A stretch of DNA of 40,869 bases, from the NCBI GenBank assembly GCA_004551905.1, contig SFPL01000017.1, positions 1 to 40,869 of the forward strand, given 5' to 3'. The notes below the pieces were generated by a model. That model saw nothing but the letters and a program-made list of their open reading frames with translations, ran no database searches and had not been told where the DNA came from. Shown piece after piece: positions 7,184-17,562 of the stretch. This stretch comes from Lentisphaeraceae bacterium. GTDB taxonomy: Bacteria; Verrucomicrobiota; Kiritimatiellia; RFP12; UBA1067. Within the stretch, counting starts at the first letter, position 1. Every line of letters starts with the position of its first letter. Both the position numbers and the translations under genes were made by a program.

Positions 7184-9495
7184 GGCGAGAACTCCAGCTT
7201 TCCGGTGGTGACGCGTCCGCGTGCAGGACGGAACGCCCAGGCGCTGACGTGGTGGTCCTCGTTGCGGCAGCAGACGTTGAAGTCGATGCTCCTGCCCTCG
7301 GCGCCGTCCTCAAGGCCCAACGCCGAGAGCGGCACCGCCACGGCGTAGTTGACGCGGCGGAAGGCGGTGGAGCCGTGGCTGTCGGACTTGCCGAACTCGA
7401 GGTCGGGGCGGTTGGACTTAACCGTGCCGTCGGGATACACCTCCACCTCCAGCCCGTTGCCGAAGAAGAGCTTGGTGCCGTCCCAGTGGCCCCATTCGTG
7501 CCCGGAGAGGTTGCGGCAGGCGAAGTAGCCGATAAAGGCGTTGTAGAGGCCACGCATCCGGAAATACACCTTCGAAGAGTCCCACGACACCGCGACGGCA
7601 GTGTTGGGGCAGCCGGTCATCGAGCGGCCGTCCTCCAGGAGCTCGGGCACCGCGCCGTCAGCCTTCGGCCCCGGCCAGCCGTTCGCGGCAAGCAGGCTTC
7701 CGTCCACCGAGATCGGCCGCGTCCCGTCCGGCACGCGGTGGGCGACGACGCTGCGGACGCGGTCGGGCAGGCCGCACGGATACGTCCGCCTACCGAGGCG
7801 CCTGCCCTTCACCCAGACGTCGTTGCGCGCCCACTCTATGCAAGCGTCGAGCGAGAGGTAGTCGGTCTTCTTCAGGTCCCTGCCCAACTTGAGGACGTTG
7901 TCGGAGAACACACCGCCGCCGGAGCCCTGGAACGAGAAGCGGTGGCCGCGCTCGGGGCAAACGAAGAGGTTGTTCGTGATCGACACGAAGCGGGTGCAGT
8001 GCGCGTGCGTCGGCCACCAGTGCTCGCAGCGATTGCCGGTGAAGACGGTGTGCTGCGAGCCTTCGTCGGCGTAGAGGCAGGGCCATTCGCCGGTGTCGTG
8101 CACATGGTTGTCCTTCACCAGCGTGTAGTTGTAGGCGCCGTACAGTCCGCCGCCGTCGAGCTGGGCCTTCATCACGTGGTGGACGTGATTGGACGCGAAC
8201 ACGCAGTCTACGCCCCACATCGTCGTGCCGTTGCCCGGACCGTCGTGGATGTGATTGCGCATCGCCTTCGCGCCGCCAATCCGCATTGAAAGTCCGGAGC
8301 AGGCCGTCGAGAGGACGCCGAAGTTGGAGAGCTCGCAGTCCTCGACCAGACAGCCGTACACGCCGCCACCGCCTTCGATCCGCACCGAATCGAGCCCGGT
8401 GTGGTGCACGCGGCAGGCGGACACGCGGCTTGATTCGCAGCGGCTGAAATACGCGCCCGCAGCCACGGCGTAGCGGATCTCGCAGTTTCTCAGCTCGACA
8501 CCGCGCGAACGCCGCACCGACACCACCGCATTGAGCGGGCGCTTGTCCGAGTCGGCTCCGGCGAGCGGAGAGGCGAAGCCTTCGAAGACGAGTCCGTCCA
8601 GCACCAGCCCCTGCGCACCGACAATGTCGAAGGCGCAGTCGGCGGAAGTCATCCGGCAGTCGAGCTTGCCGGGGGTGTCGCCATTCCGTCCGAGGTAGAG
8701 CAGGCGGCGGCCGCCGGCCTCGTACATCCACCTTCCGGGCGCGGTCAGCCCCGGGCGCGCATTGAAGAGCATGAAGCCCTGGTTGAATCTGCCGAGCGGC
8801 ATGTTCGACTGCGACTTCAGCCGCAGCCGCCGCTGCGAAGGGTCGAGCCCGTCGATGAACGAGCAGGTGGTTGCCCACTGCTGCGGGACCTCAACCCAGG
8901 CGCTGTCGAGGTCGACCGTCGCGATGTCGAACCCCTTCGGGAGCGCGTCTTCGGCGTATTCGAGCCAGTGGTGCTCGCCTGCCTCGGCGTCGGCGAAGTA
9001 CTTCATCCGGCCATTCTCCGGCCAGACCGCGATGCTGCAGAGCTCCTTGCCGCGCACCATCATGTAGCGGTGGCCGGACGCGAACTCGAAGGGCATGGGG
9101 GCCGAGAAGAGATTAGGCGTCTCGGGGTCGGCAGTCCAGTCCTTCACCGGCGCGAAGCCGGTAATGACCGCCTTGCCCGGGGACTCAGCCTTGATTGTTA
9201 GCCGGTAGTCCTTGGCGGTCACGACGACCGGCTTCTCCACCCTGTACTCGCCGGGAAGGAGCACAATCGTCCGCCGCGCGTCGGTTGGCAGGTCGCGCAC
9301 CAGCTCCATCGCACGCTCGATCGTGGCGAGCGGACGCGACGGCTGCAGGCCGGGGTTCTTGTCCCGCCCGGTCGGCGAGACGTAGACCTTCGGCCCGTCA
9401 CCAGGCCTGTAGACCGGCGCGGCCGGAGCTGACAGCGCCACTACGGCCACCAGCAGGGCCGCGGCGGTTGTCTTCGCTGACTGACACTCGCTCAT
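7180..9495 (-). CDS. Secreted right-handed beta-helix protein with C-terminal CBM9/DOMON-like domain
   Basis: The protein has 771 residues. A signal peptide (TAAALLVAVVALSAPAAP) is followed by the typical opening of beta-helix carbohydrate-active proteins (VYVSPTGRDKNPG, then PLATIERAMELV). Repeated short strands run from about 60 to 560 and include many Asn/Gly/His turns such as NHIHDGPGNGTTMWG and NHVHDTGEW. The last 180 residues (VAVSWDSSKVYFRMRG, GHWDGTKLFF, DFNVCCRNEDHHVSAWAF) resemble a CBM9/DOMON sugar-binding sandwich. Polysaccharide lyase or glycosidase activity is plausible; the family and substrate cannot be settled by eye. The ATG at 9495 has GGAGAAG 8 bases upstream. Confidence 0.75.
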   Translation of the reverse strand: MSECQSAKTTAAALLVAVVALSAPAAPVYRPGDGPKVYVSPTGRDKNPGLQPSRPLATIERAMELVRDLPTDARRTIVLLPGEYRVEKPVVVTAKDYRLTIKAESPGKAVITGFAPVKDWTADPETPNLFSAPMPFEFASGHRYMMVRGKELCSIAVWPENGRMKYFADAEAGEHHWLEYAEDALPKGFDIATVDLDSAWVEVPQQWATTCSFIDGLDPSQRRLRLKSQSNMPLGRFNQGFMLFNARPGLTAPGRWMYEAGGRRLLYLGRNGDTPGKLDCRMTSADCAFDIVGAQGLVLDGLVFEGFASPLAGADSDKRPLNAVVSVRRSRGVELRNCEIRYAVAAGAYFSRCESSRVSACRVHHTGLDSVRIEGGGGVYGCLVEDCELSNFGVLSTACSGLSMRIGGAKAMRNHIHDGPGNGTTMWGVDCVFASNHVHHVMKAQLDGGGLYGAYNYTLVKDNHVHDTGEWPCLYADEGSQHTVFTGNRCEHWWPTHAHCTRFVSITNNLFVCPERGHRFSFQGSGGGVFSDNVLKLGRDLKKTDYLSLDACIEWARNDVWVKGRRLGRRTYPCGLPDRVRSVVAHRVPDGTRPISVDGSLLAANGWPGPKADGAVPELLEDGRSMTGCPNTAVAVSWDSSKVYFRMRGLYNAFIGYFACRNLSGHEWGHWDGTKLFFGNGLEVEVYPDGTVKSNRPDLEFGKSDSHGSTAFRRVNYAVAVPLSALGLEDGAEGRSIDFNVCCRNEDHHVSAWAFRPARGRVTTGKLEFSP

Positions 9496-9514
9496 GGTTC
9501 TTCTCCGCGCTCCG

Positions 9515-10300
9515 CTAATCAAGCACCCTTGCCGTCGGCCCTTCGCCGGAATAGGAGTCGAGTCCGCCCAGGGCTCCGTCGCCGTCGTCGCCGGACGCCG
9601 CCGCGCGCTTCGCCTTCGGGCGCTCGCCGAAGAGCACCGTGCCGAGGCGCACCCAGGTCGCGCCCTCCTCCACCGCGACTTCGTAGTCGCCGCTCATTCC
9701 CATCGAAAGCCGCGGCAACGCGACGCCGAGCGCGGACTCGAGCTCGTCCCTGAGTTCCCGGAGCCGGCGGAAGTGCGGCCGCGCGTCCTCGGGGTTCTCC
9801 GAGAACGGCGCCATCGTCATCAGCCCCTCCACGGTGACGCGCGGGCAGTTCGCGGCGATGTGCTCCAGCGTCGTGCGCACCTCCTCGGGCTTCATGCCGC
9901 TCTTGGACTTCTCGCCCGACACATTGACCTCAAGGAGCACGCGCGGCAGCGCGCCGATCTCGTCCGCGACGGAGTTGATGCGGTCGGCGAGCTTCGCCGA
10001 GTCGACGGAGTGGATGACGTCGAAGAGCTCCAGCGCCCTGCGCACCTTGTTGGACTGGAGGTGGCCGATGAGGTGCCACTCGGGGCCGGACGCGCTCGCC
10101 GGCTTCTTCCACGCCGCCTCCTGCACCTTGTTCTCGCCGACGATCCGCAGCCCCGCGCGGACGGCCTCGTCCACCGTCTCCGAGCCGTGCGTCTTGGTGA
10201 CGGCCACGATCTCCACCTCGGCCTGGTCGCGCCCAGCACGCGCACACGCCGCCGCGATTTTCCCCCGCACCTCGGCGAGTATCTCCTCCAGTTCTCTCAT
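9515..10300 (-). CDS. yggS: YggS/PROSC-family pyridoxal phosphate homeostasis protein
   Basis: The 261-residue alanine-racemase-like barrel binds pyridoxal 5'-phosphate through Lys36 (VAVTKTHG). Family hallmarks include GENKVQEA, WHLIGHLQSNK, VNVSGEKSKSG, GLMTMAP and LSMGMSGDYEVAVEEGATWVRLG. These proteins buffer PLP and protect PLP enzymes; they have no known catalytic turnover. About 30 residues past the conserved GTVLFGERP form a low-complexity tail. The gene starts at the ATG at 10300 with GGAG 11 bases upstream. A 5-codon frame (ATG at 10314) ends across its start codon. The downstream beta-helix gene begins 20 bases later. Confidence 0.93.
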   Translation of the reverse strand: MRELEEILAEVRGKIAAACARAGRDQAEVEIVAVTKTHGSETVDEAVRAGLRIVGENKVQEAAWKKPASASGPEWHLIGHLQSNKVRRALELFDVIHSVDSAKLADRINSVADEIGALPRVLLEVNVSGEKSKSGMKPEEVRTTLEHIAANCPRVTVEGLMTMAPFSENPEDARPHFRRLRELRDELESALGVALPRLSMGMSGDYEVAVEEGATWVRLGTVLFGERPKAKRAAASGDDGDGALGGLDSYSGEGPTARVLD

Positions 10301-10320
10301 CCTGCGTTCTCCATGGGAAC

Positions 10321-10341
10321 CCCCGTATGGGGCGTATTATA
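10321..10341 (-). promoter_or_regulatory. Extended -10 promoter of yggS and 5' hairpin of its leader
   Basis: The minus strand reads TTTTTGGTATAATAC with TATAAT at 10341-10336 and no clear -35 box. Unlike most promoters here, the ATG is 35 bases away and a ribosome-binding site is present. The first bases of the message, CCCC ATAC GGGG (10332-10321), form a small GC hairpin at the expected 5' end. Confidence 0.7.
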
Positions 10342-10348
10342 CCAAAAA

Positions 10349-10640
10349 CGGCAGGGGCGCGGCTCAGCGGGGAGCGGGTGTTCGGTCTCGTCGCGGGTGA
10401 CTTTGTCGCCTTCCGCGCTTAGGACAACCGGCCTGGTTTACCCTGGCAGCCTGAATCCTATCGCTGGTTGCGCACAAGATCACTCACACGGCGAGTCGCA
10501 CCCGTCTCCTCACTCACACCCATCCCCGCTTCGCCGCTGGTGCAAACTCCGGGAGAAAGCAGGCCATACCGCCGCACAAGGTGCCGCGGGGATAGAAGAT
10601 GCGTTGGAAGTAACTGCGCATAGAACAAGCGCCACGTTTT
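10349..10640. other. Non-coding gap between divergent yggS and ftsH promoters
   Basis: This 290-base stretch has no supported protein gene. It contains ATCCCCGC (10522-10529) and its complement GCGGGGAT (10586-10593), closing a 72-base element whose interior could fold further (CTCCGGGAG at 10547-10555). It is outside the predicted leaderless ftsH message. It is large for two simple promoters, so a small RNA gene is possible, but I could not match it to tmRNA, RNase P, 6S or SRP RNA. Confidence 0.5.
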
Positions 10641-10641
10641 T

Positions 10642-10650
10642 TGGTATAAT
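10642..10650 (+). promoter_or_regulatory. Extended -10 promoter of ftsH
   Basis: The plus strand reads TTTTTTGGTATAATTCAC, with TATAAT at 10645-10650. The hexamer ends 7 bases before the ATG at 10658. No Shine-Dalgarno sequence lies between, so the message should be leaderless. No -35 hexamer is recognisable. Confidence 0.8.
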
Positions 10651-10657
10651 TCACACT

Positions 10658-12531
<1,874 letters not shown>

Positions 12532-12535
<4 letters not shown>

Positions 12536-13359
12536 TCAACGTCTCCGCCGTCATCCAGGTTGCCATCCTCTACGCGGTCATCTACGCGATCCTCAAAGCC
12601 GCGAAGGGATCTCGCTTCGGCCAGGTGCTCGCCGGCGTGGGGCTCGTCGCGGCGGCGATGTTCCTCTTCACCTACGTCTTCCACTTCGACGTCCTCACGA
12701 CGATCGTGCGGACGCTCCTCGCCTACCTCGCGATCTCCACCGTCGTCATCTTCCAGCCGGAGATCCGCCGCATCCTCAGCCAGCTCGGCACCTTCGGCAC
12801 CTCCGACCGGCCGAAGTACTCCGCCGGCGGCGCGGCCGACCCCGGGTACGTGACCGACGTCCTCCTCGCCCTGGCCGAGCGCCGCATCGGGGCGCTCGTA
12901 GCCTTCGAGCGCGGCATCTCGCTCAGGGGCTACGAGGAGACCGGGGTGGCGACCGACGCGCTCTTCTCGCGCGAGCTGGTGGAGACGGTCTTCACGCCGC
13001 CGCTGCCGCTCCACGACGGCGGCATCACCGTGCGCGACGGCCGCATCGCCGCCGCCCACTGCGTCTTCCCCGTCTCCAACAACCCGAACCTCAGCGGCAG
13101 CGGCATGCGCCACCGCGCCGCAGTCGGGCTCTCCGAGGACACCGACGCGATCGTGGTCGCGGTGTCGGAGGAGAACGGGGTGGTATCGGTGGCGCACAAC
13201 GGCCGGCTCCTGCGCTGCACAGGCGAAGGCGCGCGCGACTCGCTGCTGCGCTGGGTGTCCAAGGGGCTGCCCGCCGTCCCCCGCCGCGGAATCATGTCGA
13301 GGATCCTCGACTTCCGGCGCGGCGGAAAGAAAAAGAAGAAGGGGGCGAAGAGAAAATGA
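12532..13359 (+). CDS. cdaA: Diadenylate cyclase CdaA (c-di-AMP synthase)
   Basis: The 275-residue protein makes cyclic di-AMP from two ATP. Three N-terminal membrane helices (about 5-22, 30-50, 55-75) precede a DAC domain with the DGG motif (LHDGG, 161-164) and the RHR motif (193-195, GMRHRAA). The tail is very lysine-rich (RRGGKKKKKG). CdaA is usually encoded with its regulator CdaR and with glmM. Here it follows ftsH by an ATGA overlap, and only a truncated CdaR-like protein follows it. c-di-AMP commonly controls turgor and wall metabolism, in keeping with ftsK, rodZ and nagB downstream. Confidence 0.93.
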
Positions 13360-13505
13360 GGCTCTTTAAGTCCAGCAACTGGGGGCTCCGCCTCCTCGCC
13401 CTCCTCCTCGCGATAGTGCTGTACCACGCGCTGAAGAAGGACAGCCCCGCAGCCAATTCCAGAGCAGACGAAAAAAATGACCGAAGCTTCTTCCACTACC
13501 GATAG
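13356..13505 (+). CDS. 49-residue CdaR/YbbR-like membrane anchor
   Basis: An ATG overlapping the cdaA stop (ATGA) opens a 49-codon frame ending at TAG 13505. Its start, NWGLRLLALLLAIVLYHALK, matches the first membrane helix of CdaR/YbbR proteins (typically NxxLKLLSLLLAxxLW). There are then only about 23 polar residues and none of the extracellular YbbR repeats. It lies exactly where cdaR normally sits. The end overlaps the ftsK start by 29 bases in another frame. It is either a reduced CdaR that still contacts CdaA in the membrane, or a decayed remnant kept for coupling. Confidence 0.65.
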   Translation: MRLFKSSNWGLRLLALLLAIVLYHALKKDSPAANSRADEKNDRSFFHYR

Positions 13506-15963
13506 CCGCCCCCGCCGCGTGCTGGGGATACTCCTCGCGCCGCTGTCGCTCTTTCCGCTTGTCGCGCTGGTGACGTACGACTGGCGCGCTGTGCCGGAGC
13601 TCTGCTCCCCTCCGCTGCCGCGCTCGAACTGGATCGGCGCGCTCGGCGACGGCTTCGCCTACTGGGGCTACATGCTCGTCGGGCTCGCGGTGTGGATCGT
13701 CCCCCTGCTCTGCCTCGTCGCGAGCCTGCGGATGGTGCGCGGCCGCACCTCGTTCTCCTGGCGCCGAGCCCTTTGCCTCGTCGCGTTCATCTGCGCGGCG
13801 GCGTGCGCGGTGCAGGTGGTGGGAGCGCACGGCGGGATCGTCGAGGCGCTGCGCGAGCGGGTCAACACTCCGCAGGCCGGAGGTGCGGTGGGCTACCTCG
13901 TGATGACCCGCGCCCTTTCGCCGCTTTTGAGCGACTTCGGCTCCTCTGTCGTCGCCATCCTCGCCATGGTCGCCGCGCTGATCGGGGCGGTCGGCCTGCG
14001 CGCGATCGGCTGCGTCTTCGCCGCCATGTGGCGCTGGGTGCGCGCCGGTGCCGCGTCCGCGCCGCCCCCGCCGTCCGCCGACGACTCCGCGGCGGGCATA
14101 GCCGCGCGCGAGGCGTATATCGCCGCGCTGAAAGCCCGCGAGGAGGTCCGCCGCCAGCGCGAGGAGGAGAAGGAGCGCATCCGCCAGGAGAAGCTCGCCG
14201 CCAAGGAGGCGAAGCGCGCGGAGAAGGAGGCCGCGCGCCAGGCGAAGGAGGCCGCGAGGAACGCGCCGCCTCCGGTCGCGCCGCAGCCCCAGCCCGCCGC
14301 CCCGCAGCGCGACGCCGCCGACCCGGAGGCGACCGCCGAGAAGCAGCCCTACTCGCTGCCGCCTGTCTCGCTCCTGAGCCCGCTGCGCCAGTCGAAGGCG
14401 GACCACAGCGACGTCGGCGAGATGTCCCGACGCCTCATCGACACGCTCAAGCTCTTCAACATCGACGCCGAGCTCGACGACACCGTGCAGGGCCCGGTGG
14501 TCACCAAGTACAAGATCTCTCTCGCCCCCGGCACCCGCTACTCCGCCGTCACCAGCCTCGCGGATAACATCAAGGGCGCGCTGCACGCGAAGTCGCTCCG
14601 CATCGAGGCGCCGATCCCGGGCGAGGAGTGCATCGGCATCGAGGTCCCGAACCGCGCGCCAGCCGGCATCTCCTTCCGCGAGATCTTCGAGTCCGACGCG
14701 TGGAAGAAAGCCGACGCCGAGCTGCCGCTCCTCTTCGGCAAGCGCGCCGACGGACGCGAACTCGTGGCCGACCTCGCCTCGATGCCGCACATGCTCGTCG
14801 CCGGCGCGACCGGCCAAGGCAAGTCGGTCTGCCTCAACTCGCTCATCTGCGGCCTACTGATGACCAGGACCCCCGAGCAGCTCAAGCTGATCATGGTGGA
14901 CCCGAAGTCGGTCGAGTTCACCGCCTACGCCGCCATCCCCCACCTGATCGTGCCTGTCATCACCGAGAACAAGAAGGTCGTCTTCTCCCTGCGCTGGGCG
15001 GTGAGCGAGATGGAGAAGCGTCTCAAGCTCTTCGCCCGCGCCCGCGTGCGCAACATCTACGACTTCAACCACCGCCAGAGCCTCTCGCAGATGGAGATGT
15101 TCGGCGACGACACCGCCATCGGCGCCGACATGCCGAAGACCGTCCCCTACATCGTCATCATCATCGACGAGGTCGCCGACCTCATGGCCTCGAGCGGCAA
15201 GGAGGTGTCGCCCGACATCGCCCGCCTCACCGCCAAGGCCCGCGCCGCCGGCATCCACCTCATCCTCGCCACCCAGAGGCCGGACGCGAAGATCATCACC
15301 GGCACCATCAAGGCGAACATCCCCGGCCGCATCGCCTTCAAGACCGCCACCTCCATCGACTCCAGGACCATCCTCGACGACACCGGCGCCGAGAACCTCA
15401 TCGGCCGCGGCGACATGCTCTTCAAGTCGAAGGACGGCCTGCTCATCCGCGCCCAGGGCGCCTGGATCTCCGACCAGGAGATTGCCAACGTCACCCGCTA
15501 CATCGAGGAACACTCCTCCACCGAGTTCGACGACCGCTTCACCAACAAGCTCTCGACGATCAAGGAGGAGGAGGTCGACATCTTCGCCGACGAAACCGGC
15601 GGCTCCGACACGGGGAAGGACGCCGCCGCGGCCGCGAAGGAGCAGGTCAAGGCCGAGGAGAACGCCAGCGACTTCAAGAAGGCCATCGAGTGCATCATCA
15701 ACACTAATCGCGCCTCGACCTCCCACTTCCAGCGCAAGCTCGGCTGGGGCTACAACCACTCCGCCAAGATCATGGATATGCTCGAGGACGCCGGCATCAT
15801 CGCGCCGCAGTCCGGCGCCGGCCCGCGGCAGATCATCATGGACCAAGACCAGCTTCTCGCCGTCTTCAACGGCGGCAGGGACGAGGCGTTCGCAGCCCCC
15901 GGCGGCGAAGACGGGGACAACGGCGGCGCCGAACAGGACTTCAACGAGGAGGAACAGCAATGA
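13477..15963 (+). CDS. ftsK: DNA translocase FtsK/SpoIIIE
   Basis: The 828-residue septal DNA pump moves chromosome ends during division. Four N-terminal membrane segments lie in residues 15-180. A charged Ala/Glu/Lys-rich linker follows (about 205-290, with REEEKERIRQEKLAAKEA). The motor has Walker A GATGQGKS (443-450) and Walker B VIIIDEVADL (Asp564, Glu565). The C-terminal winged helix (about 735-805; HFQRKLGWGYNHSAKIMDML) is the gamma domain that reads KOPS-type sites. The ATG at 13477 is inside the mini-CdaR gene, with only a purine run before it, so coupling is likely. It overlaps rodZ as ATGA. Confidence 0.95.
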   Translation: MTEASSTTDSRPRRVLGILLAPLSLFPLVALVTYDWRAVPELCSPPLPRSNWIGALGDGFAYWGYMLVGLAVWIVPLLCLVASLRMVRGRTSFSWRRALCLVAFICAAACAVQVVGAHGGIVEALRERVNTPQAGGAVGYLVMTRALSPLLSDFGSSVVAILAMVAALIGAVGLRAIGCVFAAMWRWVRAGAASAPPPPSADDSAAGIAAREAYIAALKAREEVRRQREEEKERIRQEKLAAKEAKRAEKEAARQAKEAARNAPPPVAPQPQPAAPQRDAADPEATAEKQPYSLPPVSLLSPLRQSKADHSDVGEMSRRLIDTLKLFNIDAELDDTVQGPVVTKYKISLAPGTRYSAVTSLADNIKGALHAKSLRIEAPIPGEECIGIEVPNRAPAGISFREIFESDAWKKADAELPLLFGKRADGRELVADLASMPHMLVAGATGQGKSVCLNSLICGLLMTRTPEQLKLIMVDPKSVEFTAYAAIPHLIVPVITENKKVVFSLRWAVSEMEKRLKLFARARVRNIYDFNHRQSLSQMEMFGDDTAIGADMPKTVPYIVIIIDEVADLMASSGKEVSPDIARLTAKARAAGIHLILATQRPDAKIITGTIKANIPGRIAFKTATSIDSRTILDDTGAENLIGRGDMLFKSKDGLLIRAQGAWISDQEIANVTRYIEEHSSTEFDDRFTNKLSTIKEEEVDIFADETGGSDTGKDAAAAAKEQVKAEENASDFKKAIECIINTNRASTSHFQRKLGWGYNHSAKIMDMLEDAGIIAPQSGAGPRQIIMDQDQLLAVFNGGRDEAFAAPGGEDGDNGGAEQDFNEEEQQ

Positions 15964-16739
15964 TCGAATTCGGAAAAACGCTCAGGTCGGCGCGCGAGGC
16001 GAAGGGTCTCACCGTCGAGCAGCTCGCCAAGGCCACGTGCCTCCTGCCGCGCGTGGTCGCGGACCTGGAGAAGGAGGACTTCTCCCGCCTGCCCGCGCCA
16101 ATCTACGGACGCGGCTTCGTGAAGCTCTACTGCGAGCAGGTCGGGCTCGACCCTAAGCCGATGATCGCCGAGTTCATGGACATCCTCAACGGCGGCAGCG
16201 GAGCCGGCGCCAAGGAGCGTTCCGCGGCAGTCCCGCCGCCTGCCCCGGCTCCGGCTCCAGCACCAGCCGCCGCGCCCGAACCGCCTCCGCCCGAACCCGC
16301 GGCCGACAACAACGGCGACGACCTTTTCGCGGCCGCGAAGTCGCGCGACGCGGCGCAGATCCTGGCGGGCACCGCCACCGCAGCCGAGCCGGCCCCGGCT
16401 GCGCCCGCGGCTCCGAAGCTCTCGCGCTACGCCACCTCATACGACAACCTCGTCGGCGACGAGCCCGGCGCCAGCTGGACCGCCTCGCCGGCGATCTGGC
16501 GCTGGGCGGTCGTCGGCGTGGTCGCCGCCGCCTTCCTCGTCCTCGTCTTCCTCGGGCTCCGCGCCCTCTACCGCGCGACCTCGCCAGAGCCGGCGCCGAT
16601 CGACGAGACCACCGCCGCCGCGCTCGGCGAAAGCGCCAGGCCCGAACCCGCCGACCCCGCGCCGGTGCCGGACGAAAAGGCGAAGCTCACCAACGCCGGC
16701 CGTACGCCGATCGACATCGCGCCCCTTTACGTCGATTAA
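15960..16739 (+). CDS. RodZ-like helix-turn-helix membrane protein
   Basis: The 259-residue protein has an N-terminal HTH_25 domain (1-75; LRSAREAKGLTVEQLAKAT, IYGRGFVKLYCEQVGL). A long Ala/Pro linker (about 80-150) and one membrane helix (about 182-202, VVGVVAAAFLVLVFLGL) follow. The outside portion is only about 55 residues, with no obvious beta domain, shorter than the full RodZ tail. RodZ links MreB to the elongation machinery through the HTH domain. Overlap with ftsK and neighbouring nagB supports a cell-shape or envelope role. MreB is not in the window. Confidence 0.82.
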   Translation: MIEFGKTLRSAREAKGLTVEQLAKATCLLPRVVADLEKEDFSRLPAPIYGRGFVKLYCEQVGLDPKPMIAEFMDILNGGSGAGAKERSAAVPPPAPAPAPAPAAAPEPPPPEPAADNNGDDLFAAAKSRDAAQILAGTATAAEPAPAAPAAPKLSRYATSYDNLVGDEPGASWTASPAIWRWAVVGVVAAAFLVLVFLGLRALYRATSPEPAPIDETTAAALGESARPEPADPAPVPDEKAKLTNAGRTPIDIAPLYVD

Positions 16740-16763
16740 ACAACCAAGGAAAGGAAAAAGAAA

Positions 16764-17543
16764 ATGGAAGTCATAATCTGCAAAACCAAGGAGGAGGCGT
16801 CCCGCCTCGCCGCGGACATGATAACCGCGCAGGTGAAGAAGAACCCCAGGACCGTCCTCGGCCTCGCCACCGGCTCGACGCCGGTGCTGATGTACAGCGA
16901 GATGGCGAAGGCCGTCAAGGCGAAGAAGGTCAGCTATCGGCAGGTCAAGAGCTGGAACCTCGACGAATACGTCGGGCTCGCCGGCACCCATGACCAGAGC
17001 TACCGCTACTTCATGAACGAGAACCTGTTCAAGAAGATCGACATCCAGCTCAAGAACACCCACGTCCTCAACGGGCTCGCCAAGGACCTCGAGAAGGAGT
17101 GCCGCGCCTACGAGAAGCAGATCAAGGCGGCAGGCGGCATCGACCTGCAGGTGCTCGGCATCGGCTCCGACGGGCACATCGCGTTCAACGAGCCCGGCAC
17201 CTCGCTCAAGAGCCGCACCGGCGTCGTCTACCTCACGCCGTCGACGATCAAGGACAACGCCCGCCTCTTCTTCAAGGGCAAGGAGAAGGAAGTGCCGACG
17301 CGCGCCCTCTCCATGGGCGTTGGCACCATCTGCGAGGCGAGGAAGATCGTGCTGCTCGCCTTCGGAGAGAACAAGCAGAACGCGGTCAAGGGCTGCGTCG
17401 AGGGCCCGGTGAGCCAGTTCTGCACCGCCTCCGCCCTCCAGGAGCACAACGACTGCTGGATCTTCTGCGACGAGGCCGCCGCGAAGAAGCTCACGCTGCG
17501 CAAGTACTACCAGTGGCGCGGCAAGACCAAGCTGGGGCTCTAA
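16764..17543 (+). CDS. nagB: Glucosamine-6-phosphate deaminase
   Basis: The 259-residue enzyme converts glucosamine 6-phosphate to fructose 6-phosphate and ammonia. This feeds amino sugars into glycolysis and can drain the peptidoglycan precursor pool. Catalytic features are in place: ATGSTP (35-40), Asp67 in NLDEYVGL, and GIGSDGHIAFNEPG with Asp136, His138 and Glu143. The ATG has a strong purine-rich ribosome site (AAGGAAAGGAAAAAG) and is one of the few genes in this unit not overlapping its neighbour. No nagA is nearby. Confidence 0.94.
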   Translation: MEVIICKTKEEASRLAADMITAQVKKNPRTVLGLATGSTPVLMYSEMAKAVKAKKVSYRQVKSWNLDEYVGLAGTHDQSYRYFMNENLFKKIDIQLKNTHVLNGLAKDLEKECRAYEKQIKAAGGIDLQVLGIGSDGHIAFNEPGTSLKSRTGVVYLTPSTIKDNARLFFKGKEKEVPTRALSMGVGTICEARKIVLLAFGENKQNAVKGCVEGPVSQFCTASALQEHNDCWIFCDEAAAKKLTLRKYYQWRGKTKLGL

Positions 17544-17562
17544 GACCAGACGGAAAGACAAG

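Noticed and set aside
10297..10314. Five-codon frame (ATG at 10314) ending across the yggS start
   Set aside because: The ATG is part of the GGAG ribosome-binding site of yggS. The frame is too short to distinguish from chance.
10540..10575. Similarity of GGTGCAAACTCC...GGCC to part of RNase P RNA
   Set aside because: The universal RNase P motifs (GAGGAAAGTCCGGGC and the matching 3' strand) are absent from the gap on both strands, and the gap is too short.
10522..10600. Resemblance of CCGGGAGAAAGCAGG to the SRP RNA apical domain (CCGGAAGGAAGCAGC)
   Set aside because: The tetraloop closed by CC/GG pairs is missing and the flanking symmetric and asymmetric loops cannot be drawn. The similarity is limited to a few purine-rich bases.
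9494..10657. A longer FtsH reading frame starting near 9494
   Set aside because: It runs antisense through yggS and across the ftsH promoter. FtsH homology starts only at the membrane segment after 10658.
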